A stretch of 64,000 nucleotides of DNA. Origin: Rhodospirillales bacterium URHD0017. GTDB taxonomy: Bacteria > Pseudomonadota > Alphaproteobacteria > Reyranellales > Reyranellaceae. Below the pieces are notes generated by a model that searched no databases, was not told where the DNA came from, and saw only the letters and a program-made list of their open reading frames with translations. Of the stretch, positions 54,803-62,609 are shown piece by piece; the stretch's first letter is position 1, and every line of letters starts with the position of its first letter. The stretch spans positions 186,001-250,000 of the forward strand of contig FODP01000009.1 of NCBI GenBank assembly GCA_900110395.1. Direction: 5' to 3'. The position numbers and the translations under genes were made by a program.

Positions 54803-55639
54803 ATGGGCTACAGGACCATCCTCGTGCATTGCGACGCCAGCCCAAATGTCGCGTACCGCCTCGCCATCGCGCTGGAGCTGGCCGAACGTCACGACGCCTA
54901 TCTTGTCGGCGTGCACATCCAGGAGCCGTTCGAGGCGCCGGCGATGTTCGATGGGACGTCGGCAATGGGCAACTTCTACGGCGTCTTCGAAGAGACCGCG
55001 AAGTCAAACCTGGCGGCCGCGAAGGCAGCCTTCGCCAAGGCCGTGAAGAGCGCCAATCTCTCGACCGAATGGCGGTCGGAGGAAGGTTACATGGACTCGC
55101 GTCTGGCCGTTCATGCGCGCTACGCCGATCTCATGGTGCTTGGGCAGCGTGAGCCGAGCGCACCGTCTGCCGTTCCGCTGGATCTGCCCGAGACCATGGC
55201 GCTGTCGACCGGCCGGCCGGTCCTGGTGGTGCCGCATGTCGGGGCGCCGGCAGAGCCCGCCAAGACTGTCATGCTGTGCTGGAACGCAAGCCGCGAGAGC
55301 GCACGCGCGGCCTCGGATGCGCTGCCGCTCCTGCAGGCAGCCTCCAAGGTAATCGTCCTCTGCGTCGATCCCCGCTCGTCCGCTTACGGCCACGGCGTCG
55401 AGCCGGGCGCCGATGTCGCGGCATGGCTGGCGCGGCACGGCGTCAAGGTGACAGTGCAGCGCGACGTAGCGGCCGATGCCGATGTCGGGAACGTGATCCT
55501 GTCGCGCGCCGCCGACCACGATGTCAACCTGATCGTGATGGGCCTCTACGGCCATTCCCGGCTGCGCGAAATGGTGCTGGGCGGGGCGAGCCGTGCCCTG
55601 CTCGCCAGCATGACCGTCCCGGTTTTCATGTCGCACTGA
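54803..55639 (+). CDS. Universal stress protein with two Usp domains
   Basis: The 278-aa protein (MGYRTILVHCDASPNVAYRL) has two tandem Usp folds. The second carries the ATP-binding signature GLYGHSRLREMVLGGASRAL, and VLVVPHVG ends the first domain. Tandem Usp proteins are typical members of anaerobic FNR/ANR regulons and help survival under energy limitation. AGGAGA precedes the ATG. hemN follows 8 nt downstream, so the FixK box controls both. Confidence 0.9.
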   Translation: MGYRTILVHCDASPNVAYRLAIALELAERHDAYLVGVHIQEPFEAPAMFDGTSAMGNFYGVFEETAKSNLAAAKAAFAKAVKSANLSTEWRSEEGYMDSRLAVHARYADLMVLGQREPSAPSAVPLDLPETMALSTGRPVLVVPHVGAPAEPAKTVMLCWNASRESARAASDALPLLQAASKVIVLCVDPRSSAYGHGVEPGADVAAWLARHGVKVTVQRDVAADADVGNVILSRAADHDVNLIVMGLYGHSRLREMVLGGASRALLASMTVPVFMSH

Positions 55640-55647
55640 GTCGGATC

Positions 55648-56991
55648 ATGGACGCCCGCATGATCGCGGCCTACGACAGGCCGGTTCCGCGCTACACCAG
55701 CTATCCGACGGCGGCGCAGTTCGGCCCTTCAGTCGGTCCGGCCGACCATGCCGCCTGGCTGGCGAATCTCGGTGGCCGCACGAGCGTGTTCTACCTGCAC
55801 GTACCGTTCTGCCGGCAGCTCTGCTTCTACTGCGCCTGCAACACGACAGCGATGAACCGGCCGGAGACGCTGGAAGGCTACGCCCGGGCCATGATTGGCG
55901 AGCTCGAGCATGTCGCCCGCATCGCGCCCGACATCGTGGCCGGCTCGATCCAATGGGGCGGCGGCACGCCATCACAGCTTGGACCGGAGCGCCTGATGAA
56001 AGTCGGCCGTCGTCTGGCGACGCTGTTCGATGTCCGCGCAGATCGCGAAATGTCGATGGAGCTCGATCCGCGCTTCTGCGACCAGGCGCTGGCCGACGCC
56101 ATGGCAGTGCTCGGCGTCACGCGCGTCAGTCTCGGCGTTCAGGACTTCGACCTTGCCGTACAGCAGGCCATCAACCGCCTGCAGTCGCCCGAGCTGACCG
56201 CCCAGGCGATCGCACGGCTGCGGCAGGCCGGCCTGCGGCACTTCAACATCGACCTGGTCTATGGACTGCCGTGCCAGACACTGGACACGCTGTCGCGTAC
56301 GCTCAACGAGGCGATCGCCTTGGCGCCCGACCGCTTTGCCGTGTTCGGCTATGCCCATGTTCCCTGGATGAAACCACGCCAGGCCGTGATCGATGCCACC
56401 ACCCTGCCCGGTGCCGCCGAACGCGCGGCCATGGCCGATCTCGTCGAGGCCCGCCTGATCGCCGCCGGCTACGTCAAGGTCGGACTCGACCACTACGCCC
56501 GGCCCGGCGATGCATTGGCGCGCGCGGCGGCACAGCACCGGCTGCGCCGGAACTTCCAGGGTTACGTCACCGACGAGTGGCCTTGGGTCGCGGGTATCGG
56601 CGCCTCGGCGATCTCCTGTCTGCCGCTCGGCTACGTCCAGAACCTGGCCGAGGCGGCGTCCTACAGGACGGCGATCGATGAAGGACGCTTGGCCACTGCA
56701 CGCGGCATTGCCTGGTCGGCCGTCGATCGGCTGCGCGGCGACATCATCAGCGAGCTGATGTGCCACTTCGAGGTCGATCTCGCCCAAGTCTGCGACCGCC
56801 ACGGCGCGCCGCTGCAGGCGCTGCTGTCGGAGGTCCCGGGACTGGCGTCGCTGATCGATGATGGCCTGGTGGCGCTCGACGGCGGGCAACTTTCCGTAAC
56901 TGCGCAGGGCCGGCCGCTGGTGCGCTCGGTCTGTGCCGCCTTCGATCGCCACTACACGGGCGCCGAAGACCGCCACGCCCGCGCGATCTGA
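55648..56991 (+). CDS. hemN: Oxygen-independent coproporphyrinogen III oxidase
   Basis: The 447-aa radical SAM enzyme decarboxylates coproporphyrinogen III without O2, for heme synthesis at low oxygen. The cluster motif CRQLCFYCAC follows YLHVPF. WGGGTPSQL, MELDPRFCDQALADAMAVLG, GVQDFDLAVQQAINRLQS and the C-terminal HemN domain are also present. It follows uspA in the same FixK-controlled operon, an expected partner for low-oxygen cytochrome production. Confidence 0.95.
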   Translation: MDARMIAAYDRPVPRYTSYPTAAQFGPSVGPADHAAWLANLGGRTSVFYLHVPFCRQLCFYCACNTTAMNRPETLEGYARAMIGELEHVARIAPDIVAGSIQWGGGTPSQLGPERLMKVGRRLATLFDVRADREMSMELDPRFCDQALADAMAVLGVTRVSLGVQDFDLAVQQAINRLQSPELTAQAIARLRQAGLRHFNIDLVYGLPCQTLDTLSRTLNEAIALAPDRFAVFGYAHVPWMKPRQAVIDATTLPGAAERAAMADLVEARLIAAGYVKVGLDHYARPGDALARAAAQHRLRRNFQGYVTDEWPWVAGIGASAISCLPLGYVQNLAEAASYRTAIDEGRLATARGIAWSAVDRLRGDIISELMCHFEVDLAQVCDRHGAPLQALLSEVPGLASLIDDGLVALDGGQLSVTAQGRPLVRSVCAAFDRHYTGAEDRHARAI

Positions 56992-57007
56992 CGACAAGGA
57001 GGAGAAG

Positions 57008-57223
57008 ATGAGCACTCATCAACTGGTTGCGCGGCACGTGGAGGCTGCATTGAGCGAGGCGGCGGCCAGCAAGATCGACGAGGACGTCGTCGCCCGTTGC
57101 CTGCTGTCCGAGGCAATTCGCCTTTTCAAGCACGGCCGCTCCAATGGCGACATCGCCGCCGAGCTGATCGCGGCGGCGGATAATCTCGACGAGGACAGCC
57201 CGCTCGTCTTCATGCGCCCCTGA
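57008..57223 (+). CDS. Small helical protein of unknown function, 71 aa
   Basis: The 71-aa protein (MSTHQLVARHVEAALSEAAA, VVARCLLSEAIRLFKHGRSN, IAAELIAAADNLDEDSPLVF) is predicted all-helical and soluble. AAGGAGGAG precedes the ATG, an excellent ribosome binding site. It is 16 nt after hemN and probably the third gene of the uspA-hemN operon. I do not recognise a named family; the context suggests a low-oxygen role. Confidence 0.75.
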   Translation: MSTHQLVARHVEAALSEAAASKIDEDVVARCLLSEAIRLFKHGRSNGDIAAELIAAADNLDEDSPLVFMRP

Positions 57224-57238
57224 AAGGCACCAGCCGCC

Positions 57239-57658
57239 TCAGCGCAGGTGCTCCCAGAGATCGCACTCCTCATCGTCGGGGTTCAGCTCCAGGCCCCTGA
57301 AGTCGCCACGGGAAGCCAAGCCGACAATGCCGCCATTCTTGACCAGCGGCAGGTGCCGGAAGCCGCCTTCCGCCATCATGCGCAGGACCTCGTACGCCGT
57401 CTGGTCAGGCAACATCGTCTTGGGATTCCGTGTCATGACCTCGCCGAGGCGGGTGCTGGACGGGTCGCGCCGTTGCGCCACGACCCGGCACACCGCGTCG
57501 CGACCGGTAAAGATTCCGACCAGCCGGCCGGCATCTCCCGTCACCAGGACCGATCCGGCCCGCCGCGCACGCATCTGCTCGCAAGCGTCCGTGACGCTGG
57601 CCTTTTCGTTCATCGTGATCGGGCGGTGTTGCAGGGTTACGACGGAGAATTTTCGCAT
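57239..57658 (-). CDS. CBS-domain pair protein
   Basis: The roughly 139-aa protein is essentially two CBS domains (ITMNEKASVTDACEQMRARR, AGSVLVTGDAGRLVGIFTGR, VMTRNPKTMLPDQTAYEVLR, FRHLPLVKNGGIVGLASRGD). CBS pairs sense adenine nucleotides. GGAGG is spaced best for the ATG at 57658; the ATG at 57661 is the alternative. It shares a FixK/FNR box with the divergent cytochrome gene. Confidence 0.88.
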   Translation of the reverse strand: MRKFSVVTLQHRPITMNEKASVTDACEQMRARRAGSVLVTGDAGRLVGIFTGRDAVCRVVAQRRDPSSTRLGEVMTRNPKTMLPDQTAYEVLRMMAEGGFRHLPLVKNGGIVGLASRGDFRGLELNPDDEECDLWEHLR

Positions 57659-57717
57659 CATGGCCTCCGCGCGTCGGTCAACGCGCGCATACTGCGCCCG
57701 ATGTCCCGTCGATAGCC

Positions 57718-57731
57718 TTGATCAGGATCAA
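57718..57731. promoter_or_regulatory. Shared FixK/FNR box between CBS protein and cytochrome c
   Basis: TTGATCAGGATCAA is a perfect TTGAT-N4-ATCAA site. The centre is 64.5 nt from the cytochrome start and 63.5-66.5 nt from the CBS start in the opposite direction. One symmetric box can therefore serve two divergent class II promoters. Confidence 0.85.
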
Positions 57732-57788
57732 CGTCTGCGCGACAACCATGGCCTATTGATTCAGGCCTCCGTGCACCGGGAGCCAACC

Positions 57789-58094
57789 ATGCTTCTCCGC
57801 CTTGCTTGCGCCATCGCGTTCATCCCGTCATTCGCCGCCGCACAGGATGTGCAGCAGGGCCGGGAGATCGCCTTGCGATGGTGTTCCTCCTGTCATGTGG
57901 TCGAACGGGCGGCTACCGTGGCCCCGGCCGACGGCCTGCCGACCTTTCCCGCCATTGCCGGCAAGCCTGGCTTGTCGGTCGATCAATTGCGGGCGGCGAT
58001 GAATCCCCAGCACAGCCGCATGCCCGATTTTGCCCTCAGCAGGCGGCAGCAGGACGATGTCATCGCCTACATCTACAGCCTTCGCATCAAATAG
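57789..58094 (+). CDS. Small periplasmic class I cytochrome c
   Basis: The 101-aa protein has a signal peptide (LLRLACAIAFIPSFAAA, cleavage about residue 18), the heme motif CSSCH at 32-36 (LRWCSSCHVVERAA) and a likely axial Met in QHSRMPDFALS. It should carry electrons in the periplasm, for example to a high-affinity oxidase or reductase. A FixK/FNR box stands upstream. No oxidase gene is in the window. Confidence 0.9.
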   Translation: MLLRLACAIAFIPSFAAAQDVQQGREIALRWCSSCHVVERAATVAPADGLPTFPAIAGKPGLSVDQLRAAMNPQHSRMPDFALSRRQQDDVIAYIYSLRIK

Positions 58095-58106
58095 CCGCGG
58101 CGCCCT

Positions 58107-58484
58107 CTAGTCGCGAACCACCGCCGGCGCCACGTGCACGATGCGGAAGGGGCGCGCCACGCCATCATGCTCGGTGACCGTGACGTATTCGCCCTCGACG
58201 AAGAGATGGCGGTCGAAACGGAAGATCGGCTCATCGTCATCGTCGCCCGGCGCATAGGAAAAGGCCCAGCTGCCGTTGCGCCGATGGATCAGGGAGCCAT
58301 GCTCGTCGGGCTGGCTGTTCCAGAAGCGCCGTACCGTGCAGGCGCCTTTGGCCCGCGGCCATTGCGACGAATCGAGATGCCCCTTCTGGTCCAGCGGCGC
58401 CACGAATTCGTAGCCATGGGATGGGCTGCCTGCAGGAAAGTCCGGCGTGCGAGCGAGCTCGAGGCGAATACGCTTCAACGACAT
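58107..58484 (-). CDS. Conserved hypothetical protein, 125 aa
   Basis: The 125-aa protein (MSLKRIRLELARTPDFPAGS, YEFVAPLDQKGHLDSSQWPR, GSWAFSYAPGDDDDEPIFRF, VEGEYVTVTEHDGVARPFRI) looks like a compact beta-rich domain. I do not assign a family. It is 15 nt after the CBS-BON gene on the same strand, so it is probably in the same low-oxygen operon. Confidence 0.75.
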   Translation of the reverse strand: MSLKRIRLELARTPDFPAGSPSHGYEFVAPLDQKGHLDSSQWPRAKGACTVRRFWNSQPDEHGSLIHRRNGSWAFSYAPGDDDDEPIFRFDRHLFVEGEYVTVTEHDGVARPFRIVHVAPAVVRD

Positions 58485-58499
58485 GCTTTGCTCCTGCGA

Positions 58500-59201
58500 T
58501 CAAACGGGCTGGCTGGGAAGAAGGATGTCGGCGGGCACGACGACGATCTTGTTGACGACCCGCCGGACGCCGGGAACGTTCTCTACAGCCACCCTGACGG
58601 CATCTTTGGCGGGCGCCGAGGTGGCATTGCCCCAAAGGTGAACGACGCCGTTCTCGGCCACGACATTGCTCACCTCGTACGCCCAGCTATGCCGGTCCAG
58701 CTCCTTGCACACGCGGGCGCGCACGCTCGCATCGCCTGCCGCGTCGCCGCCTGGCTGCGGTTCGCGGGCGAGCAGGCCCTGCAGCAGGTTTGCGCGGCTG
58801 ACAATGCCCATCACCTTGCCGTCGCGCACGATCGGCACGCGCTTGACGCCGTTGCGCTGCATGAGACTCGCAATGTCCTTGAGCTCCGTGCGCTCCTCGG
58901 CCGCCACGACGTCGCGGGTCATGACATCGGCGACGTGATGGGAATGCGAGCGCATGTAGTCGCGCGCCAGCACCGCTTCGTCCGCCAGCAGCCGCTGCAG
59001 CCAGGAGCGGCCGGGGACGGTGCCGATCTCGGGCCGGTTCATCAGGTCGGCCTCGCTGACGATGCCGATCATGCGACCGTCCGCGTCGACCACCGGCGCT
59101 GCGCTGATGCGGGCGCCCAGCAGGATGTCGGCCGCTGCCCAGACCGTGGCGTCGGCTGGAACTGTCACGACCGGACGTGTCATCACCTTCATGGCATACA
59201 T
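58500..59201 (-). CDS. CBS-pair protein with C-terminal BON domain
   Basis: The 233-aa protein has two CBS domains (MKVMTRPVVTVPADATVWAA, SAAPVVDADGRMIGIVSEAD, DVMTRDVVAAEERTELKDIA, GVKRVPIVRDGKVMGIVSRA) and a C-terminal BON domain (AYEVSNVVAENGVVHLWGNA, PGVRRVVNKIVVV). AGGAG lies 8 nt before the ATG at 59201, so the longer frame is rejected. It closely resembles the partial CBS protein at 63657-64000. A near-consensus FixK box is upstream. Confidence 0.88.
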   Translation of the reverse strand: MYAMKVMTRPVVTVPADATVWAAADILLGARISAAPVVDADGRMIGIVSEADLMNRPEIGTVPGRSWLQRLLADEAVLARDYMRSHSHHVADVMTRDVVAAEERTELKDIASLMQRNGVKRVPIVRDGKVMGIVSRANLLQGLLAREPQPGGDAAGDASVRARVCKELDRHSWAYEVSNVVAENGVVHLWGNATSAPAKDAVRVAVENVPGVRRVVNKIVVVPADILLPSQPV

Positions 59202-59259
59202 GATCCGCTCCTGCGCGAACGAGGTGGCCGTTTCGTCGCACGGGGCGACCTGCGGCGCC

Positions 59260-59273
59260 TTGCGCCAGATCAA
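59260..59273 (-). promoter_or_regulatory. Near-consensus FixK/FNR box for the CBS-BON gene
   Basis: TTGCGCCAGATCAA has one perfect half (ATCAA) and a weaker half. The centre is 65.5 nt upstream of the CBS-BON start, matching the spacing of the perfect boxes. The fixL start is 38.5 nt away on the other side. Confidence 0.6.
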
Positions 59274-59304
59274 TCGCCATGGCCAGGCGTGCTATCGTGC
59301 TATC

Positions 59305-60840
59305 ATGGTGACCAGCCTATCCATGAACGAGCTTTCAGCCAGGGATCTGATCGGTGCATCTCAGGATGCGGAGCTCGCCTTCGCGCCCGATCTCACGATT
59401 ATCGCCTGCAGCGAGGCTTATGGCCGCTTCCACGGCGTTTCCTGCGACGCTCTTGTCGGCCGACCCATTCGGCAGGCCTTCCTGGACGATGGTGCGCGCG
59501 AGCGGCTGATCGCCTCGCTCGAAGGCGTCTGTCGTTCGCGCCGGCCTCATCGCATCACGAGCCTGGCACCTCTTCCTGCCGGTGGCGGCAAGACCGCGCT
59601 GGACGCCACCATGGTCAACATGCCGGTACTGGGCGCCGACGGCGGGGTGAAATGGATCCTGCACAGCCTCATCGTGGAGGGTGGCCCTGACCGGTCGGCA
59701 ATGGCTCTGGCGCTGGAAGCGGCTGAGGCGCGCTTGCGCTCGATCCTGCAGACCGTGCCGGACGCCATGATCATCATCGACGATCGCGGCCGCATCGAAT
59801 CGCTCAGCACCACGGCCGAGCGTCTCTTCGGCTATTCGATGGCCGAGATCGCGGGCAGGAATGTCAGCCAGCTCATGCCCTCGCCCGACCGCGAGCAGCA
59901 CGACGCATACCTCAAGCGGTATCTGGCGACCGGTGAACGGCGCATCATCGGCATCGGCCGCATCGTGGTTGGCCAACGCAAGGACGGCACGACCTTTCCC
60001 ATGCATCTCACCGTGGGCGAGTTGCGCTCGGCCGAGCGGCACCATTTCACCGGCTTCATCCGCGACCTGACCGACCAGCAGCTCACCGAGACCCGGCTCA
60101 AGGACCTGCAGTCGGAAGTCACGCACATGTCGCGCTACACGGCGCTGGGCGAGATGGCCTCGACCCTCGCCCACGAGATCAACCAGCCGCTGACCGCCAT
60201 CAGCAACTATCTGCGCGGTAGCCAGCGTCTGCTCGACCGTATCGACGGCGAGCAGACGCCCCTGCTGCGCGACGCGCTGGGCAAGGCGGCCGATCAGACG
60301 CTGCGCGCCGGCCATATCATCCGCCGATTGCGCGAGTTCGTGTCGCGTGGCGACAGCGACCGCCGGATCGAGAACCTTGCCAGGCTGATCGAGGACGCCA
60401 GCACGCTCGCCCTGGTCGGCGCGCGCGAGGCCGGCATCACCGCGTCGTTCCGGCTCGACCCCAACGCCGATCTGGTGCTGGCCGATCGCATCCAGATCCA
60501 GCAAGTCTTGGTCAACCTGATCCGCAACGCCATGGAAAGCATGACCGAGGCCGCCAAGGAGCGCCGGCTGGAAATCGCCACCGCTGCCGGCGCCGACGAT
60601 GTCGTGGAGGTGAGTGTCGCCGATACCGGATCCGGGCTCGCGCCGGAGGTCGCCAGCCATCTCTTCCAGCCCTTTGTCACCACCAAGCGCAAGGGCATGG
60701 GATTGGGACTGTCGATCTGCCGGACCATCATCGAGGCGCATGGCGGCAAGATCTGGGTCGAGGACCGGCCGGGCGGCGGCACGGTCTTCCGTTTCACGTT
60801 GCGTGCCGCCGAGATCGAGGAGACCGGCGATGGCGGCTGA
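59305..60840 (+). CDS. fixL: Oxygen-sensing histidine kinase FixL (heme PAS)
   Basis: The 511-aa kinase has an N-terminal PAS-like domain (about 17-125) and a second, heme-binding PAS (about 140-255). The second has the proximal heme ligand His199 in SPDREQHDAYLKRYLATGER and Arg219 in IIGIGRIVVGQRKDGTTFPM, both conserved with oxygen-binding FixL. The HisKA acceptor is His290 (STLAHEINQPLTAISNYL), and HATPase motifs include IQIQQVLVNLIRNAMESM and DTGSGLAPEV. It should autophosphorylate when O2 leaves the heme and phosphorylate FixJ, whose gene overlaps by 11 nt. Confidence 0.95.
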   Translation: MVTSLSMNELSARDLIGASQDAELAFAPDLTIIACSEAYGRFHGVSCDALVGRPIRQAFLDDGARERLIASLEGVCRSRRPHRITSLAPLPAGGGKTALDATMVNMPVLGADGGVKWILHSLIVEGGPDRSAMALALEAAEARLRSILQTVPDAMIIIDDRGRIESLSTTAERLFGYSMAEIAGRNVSQLMPSPDREQHDAYLKRYLATGERRIIGIGRIVVGQRKDGTTFPMHLTVGELRSAERHHFTGFIRDLTDQQLTETRLKDLQSEVTHMSRYTALGEMASTLAHEINQPLTAISNYLRGSQRLLDRIDGEQTPLLRDALGKAADQTLRAGHIIRRLREFVSRGDSDRRIENLARLIEDASTLALVGAREAGITASFRLDPNADLVLADRIQIQQVLVNLIRNAMESMTEAAKERRLEIATAAGADDVVEVSVADTGSGLAPEVASHLFQPFVTTKRKGMGLGLSICRTIIEAHGGKIWVEDRPGGGTVFRFTLRAAEIEETGDGG

Positions 60841-61444
60841 TGGTGTGGTTCATGTCATCGACGACGACGCCGACGTGCGCCATTCACTGGCATTCCTGCT
60901 CAGCACAGCGGGCCTTGCCGTGCGCGTCCACGATTCGGCGGTCAACTTCCTGAAGGCCCTGCCCGAGATCGGCGAGGGCTGCGTCGTCACCGACATCCGC
61001 ATGCCGGATATCGACGGGCTGGAGCTGCAGCGCCGTCTCGGCGAGCTCAAGCGCCGCCTGCCGGTGATCGTCATGACAGGCCACGGCGACGTGCCGCTCG
61101 CCGTCGAGGCGATGAAGGCCGGCGCCGTCGATTTCATCGAGAAGCCGTTCGACGACGAGGTCATGCTGTCGGCCATCCGGGCCGCACTCGCCCGCCATGT
61201 CAGTGACCGGGACCGTACCGAGCGGGCGGCCGCGATCCAGGATCGCATCGCCCGGCTTTCCGAGCGCGAACGCGAGGTGCTGGACCGCCTGGTGGCCGGC
61301 AAGGCCAACAAGGTGATCGCCTACGAGCTCGGCATCAGCCCGCGGACCGTCGAGGTCTACCGCGCCAATGTCATGACCAAGATGCAGGCCAACAGCCTGT
61401 CGGAACTGGTGCGCATGGCCCTGATCGAAAGCAGCGCACCGTAA
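60830..61444 (+). CDS. fixJ: Response regulator FixJ
   Basis: The 204-aa protein has a receiver domain with phospho-acceptor Asp55 (GCVVTDIRMPDIDGLELQ), Thr/Lys switch residues (VIVMTGHGDVPLAV, VDFIEKPFDDEVM), and a C-terminal LuxR-type helix-turn-helix (LSEREREVLDRLVAGKANKV, LGISPRTVEVYRANVMTKMQ). It overlaps fixL and should activate fixK promoters when phosphorylated at low oxygen. Confidence 0.95.
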   Translation: MAADGVVHVIDDDADVRHSLAFLLSTAGLAVRVHDSAVNFLKALPEIGEGCVVTDIRMPDIDGLELQRRLGELKRRLPVIVMTGHGDVPLAVEAMKAGAVDFIEKPFDDEVMLSAIRAALARHVSDRDRTERAAAIQDRIARLSEREREVLDRLVAGKANKVIAYELGISPRTVEVYRANVMTKMQANSLSELVRMALIESSAP

Positions 61445-61504
61445 AGCCCCGGCGGTTTGCGCTGGATCAAAGCGGCACGGGGTCCTGCTGGCAAAGCTGG
61501 GCGA

Positions 61505-61897
61505 ATGTCCTCTGTCGCGGGAACCGTTCTTGTCGTCGATGACGACGCCGCCGTCCGGGCGGCCCTGAAGTTCGCCCTGGAAGTTGAGGGCTTTCGCGTC
61601 CAGCTCTATGATGGGCCGCGAGCGCTGCTGGCCGACCACAACCTGCCCGAGTGGGCCTGCCTGGTCATCGACTATCGCATGCCCGAGATCGACGGCATCG
61701 AGCTGGTCGACCGGTTGCGCAGCCGTAACGTCATGCTTCCCGTCATCCTGATCAGCGGCCGCGTCAGCAAGCACTTGCGCAGCCTGGCACAGCGATCGGG
61801 GTTGACGTGGATCCTGGAGAAACCCCTGTCGGATGCCGCCTTGGTCGAGAGCATCCGGGGGGCCCTGGCTCTACCGACCGAGGGGAGACGACCATGA
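61505..61897 (+). CDS. Receiver-only (FixJ-like) response regulator protein
   Basis: The 130-aa protein is a lone receiver domain: acidic VLVVDDDAAVRAAL, phospho-acceptor Asp56 (ACLVIDYRMPEIDGIELV), VILISGRVSKHLRSLA and Lys in WILEKPLSDAALVE. There is no output domain. It follows fixJ by 60 nt and is followed by the DUF883-like gene with a 4-nt overlap. Single receivers can act as phosphate sinks or partner-binding adaptors for FixL-type kinases. ATG 61505 is preferred. Confidence 0.85.
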   Translation: MSSVAGTVLVVDDDAAVRAALKFALEVEGFRVQLYDGPRALLADHNLPEWACLVIDYRMPEIDGIELVDRLRSRNVMLPVILISGRVSKHLRSLAQRSGLTWILEKPLSDAALVESIRGALALPTEGRRP

Positions 61898-62223
61898 GCA
61901 AGGGCGTGAAGGATACATTCGGCTACCTCGGCACCGAGCCCGTGGCGCTGCGCGAGCAGCTCGAGCAGCTCTCGACGGCGCTGCAGGAGTTGGCGAAGGC
62001 GGAAGGTGGCGAAGCGATCAAGGCGGCAAGCGATGCCGCGCGCCGCGTTGCCGACCGCGCCGGCGAGATCGCCGACGAGTTGGCCGGCCAGGCCGACGCC
62101 GTCGGCGCGGCGGCGGCCAAGGGCCGTGCTGAGGTCGAAGACGCCATTCGCAAGCAGCCTTTGATGGCGGTGGCGCTGGCTGCGGCGGCCGGTTTCGTCC
62201 TCGCCCTGTTGGCGCGGCGATGA
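61894..62223 (+). CDS. DUF883/ElaB-like membrane-anchored helical protein
   Basis: The 109-aa protein has a long amphipathic helical region (LREQLEQLSTALQELAKAEG, AASDAARRVADRAGEIADEL) and a C-terminal membrane segment (PLMAVALAAAAGFVLALLARR). This matches DUF883 (ElaB/YqjD), proteins linked to ribosome-membrane association in stationary phase in E. coli. GGGGAGA precedes the ATG. It overlaps the receiver gene and the next gene. Confidence 0.8.
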   Translation: MSKGVKDTFGYLGTEPVALREQLEQLSTALQELAKAEGGEAIKAASDAARRVADRAGEIADELAGQADAVGAAAAKGRAEVEDAIRKQPLMAVALAAAAGFVLALLARR

Positions 62224-62507
62224 GCGCGCCGCCCGAGGGATCGTCCCTGCTGATGACCCTGGTGAAGTCGCTCGCGGCCATCGGCGCGCTTTCTGCCGGT
62301 GCAGCCGCGCGTCGTGCGGCCTCGACCGCCGGCGGCTATGCCATCGTTGCGCTCCTGTTTGCCGTCAGCCTGTGCTTCCTCACCTTTGCAGGCTATCGCG
62401 CGCTCGAGATGGCGATGGGCAGCATCCAGGCCGCGCTGATCGCGGGCTGCGCCTATCTGTTCCTGGCCCTGGTCACGGCCCTCGTGCTGCAAGTCCGCCG
62501 GCGCTGA
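62220..62507 (+). CDS. YqjE-like two-helix membrane protein
   Basis: The 95-aa protein has two hydrophobic segments (GGYAIVALLFAVSLCFLTFA, AALIAGCAYLFLALVTALVL) after a basic N-terminal region (AAARRAAS). With DUF883 upstream this recalls the E. coli yqjD-yqjE pair. Its ATG overlaps the previous stop by 4 nt, so translation is coupled. Confidence 0.75.
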   Translation: MSAPPEGSSLLMTLVKSLAAIGALSAGAAARRAASTAGGYAIVALLFAVSLCFLTFAGYRALEMAMGSIQAALIAGCAYLFLALVTALVLQVRRR

Positions 62508-62515
62508 GCGAGAAA

Positions 62516-62523
62516 CTACGTAG
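62516..62523 (+). promoter_or_regulatory. FixJ-box-like site upstream of fixK
   Basis: CTACGTAG differs by one base from the described FixJ consensus GTAMGTAG and is itself a perfect palindrome. It sits 87 nt upstream of the fixK start codon, in the only gap between the YqjE-like gene and fixK. FixJ activating fixK here is an inference from the motif and gene order. Confidence 0.55.
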
Positions 62524-62609
62524 AATCCCTTAGTTCAATACCCGAATGGTGCGTCACCGTACGGAGGAATACCCAATCTGCATCCGAAGCGTCTCAGATG
62601 GAGAGAGCG

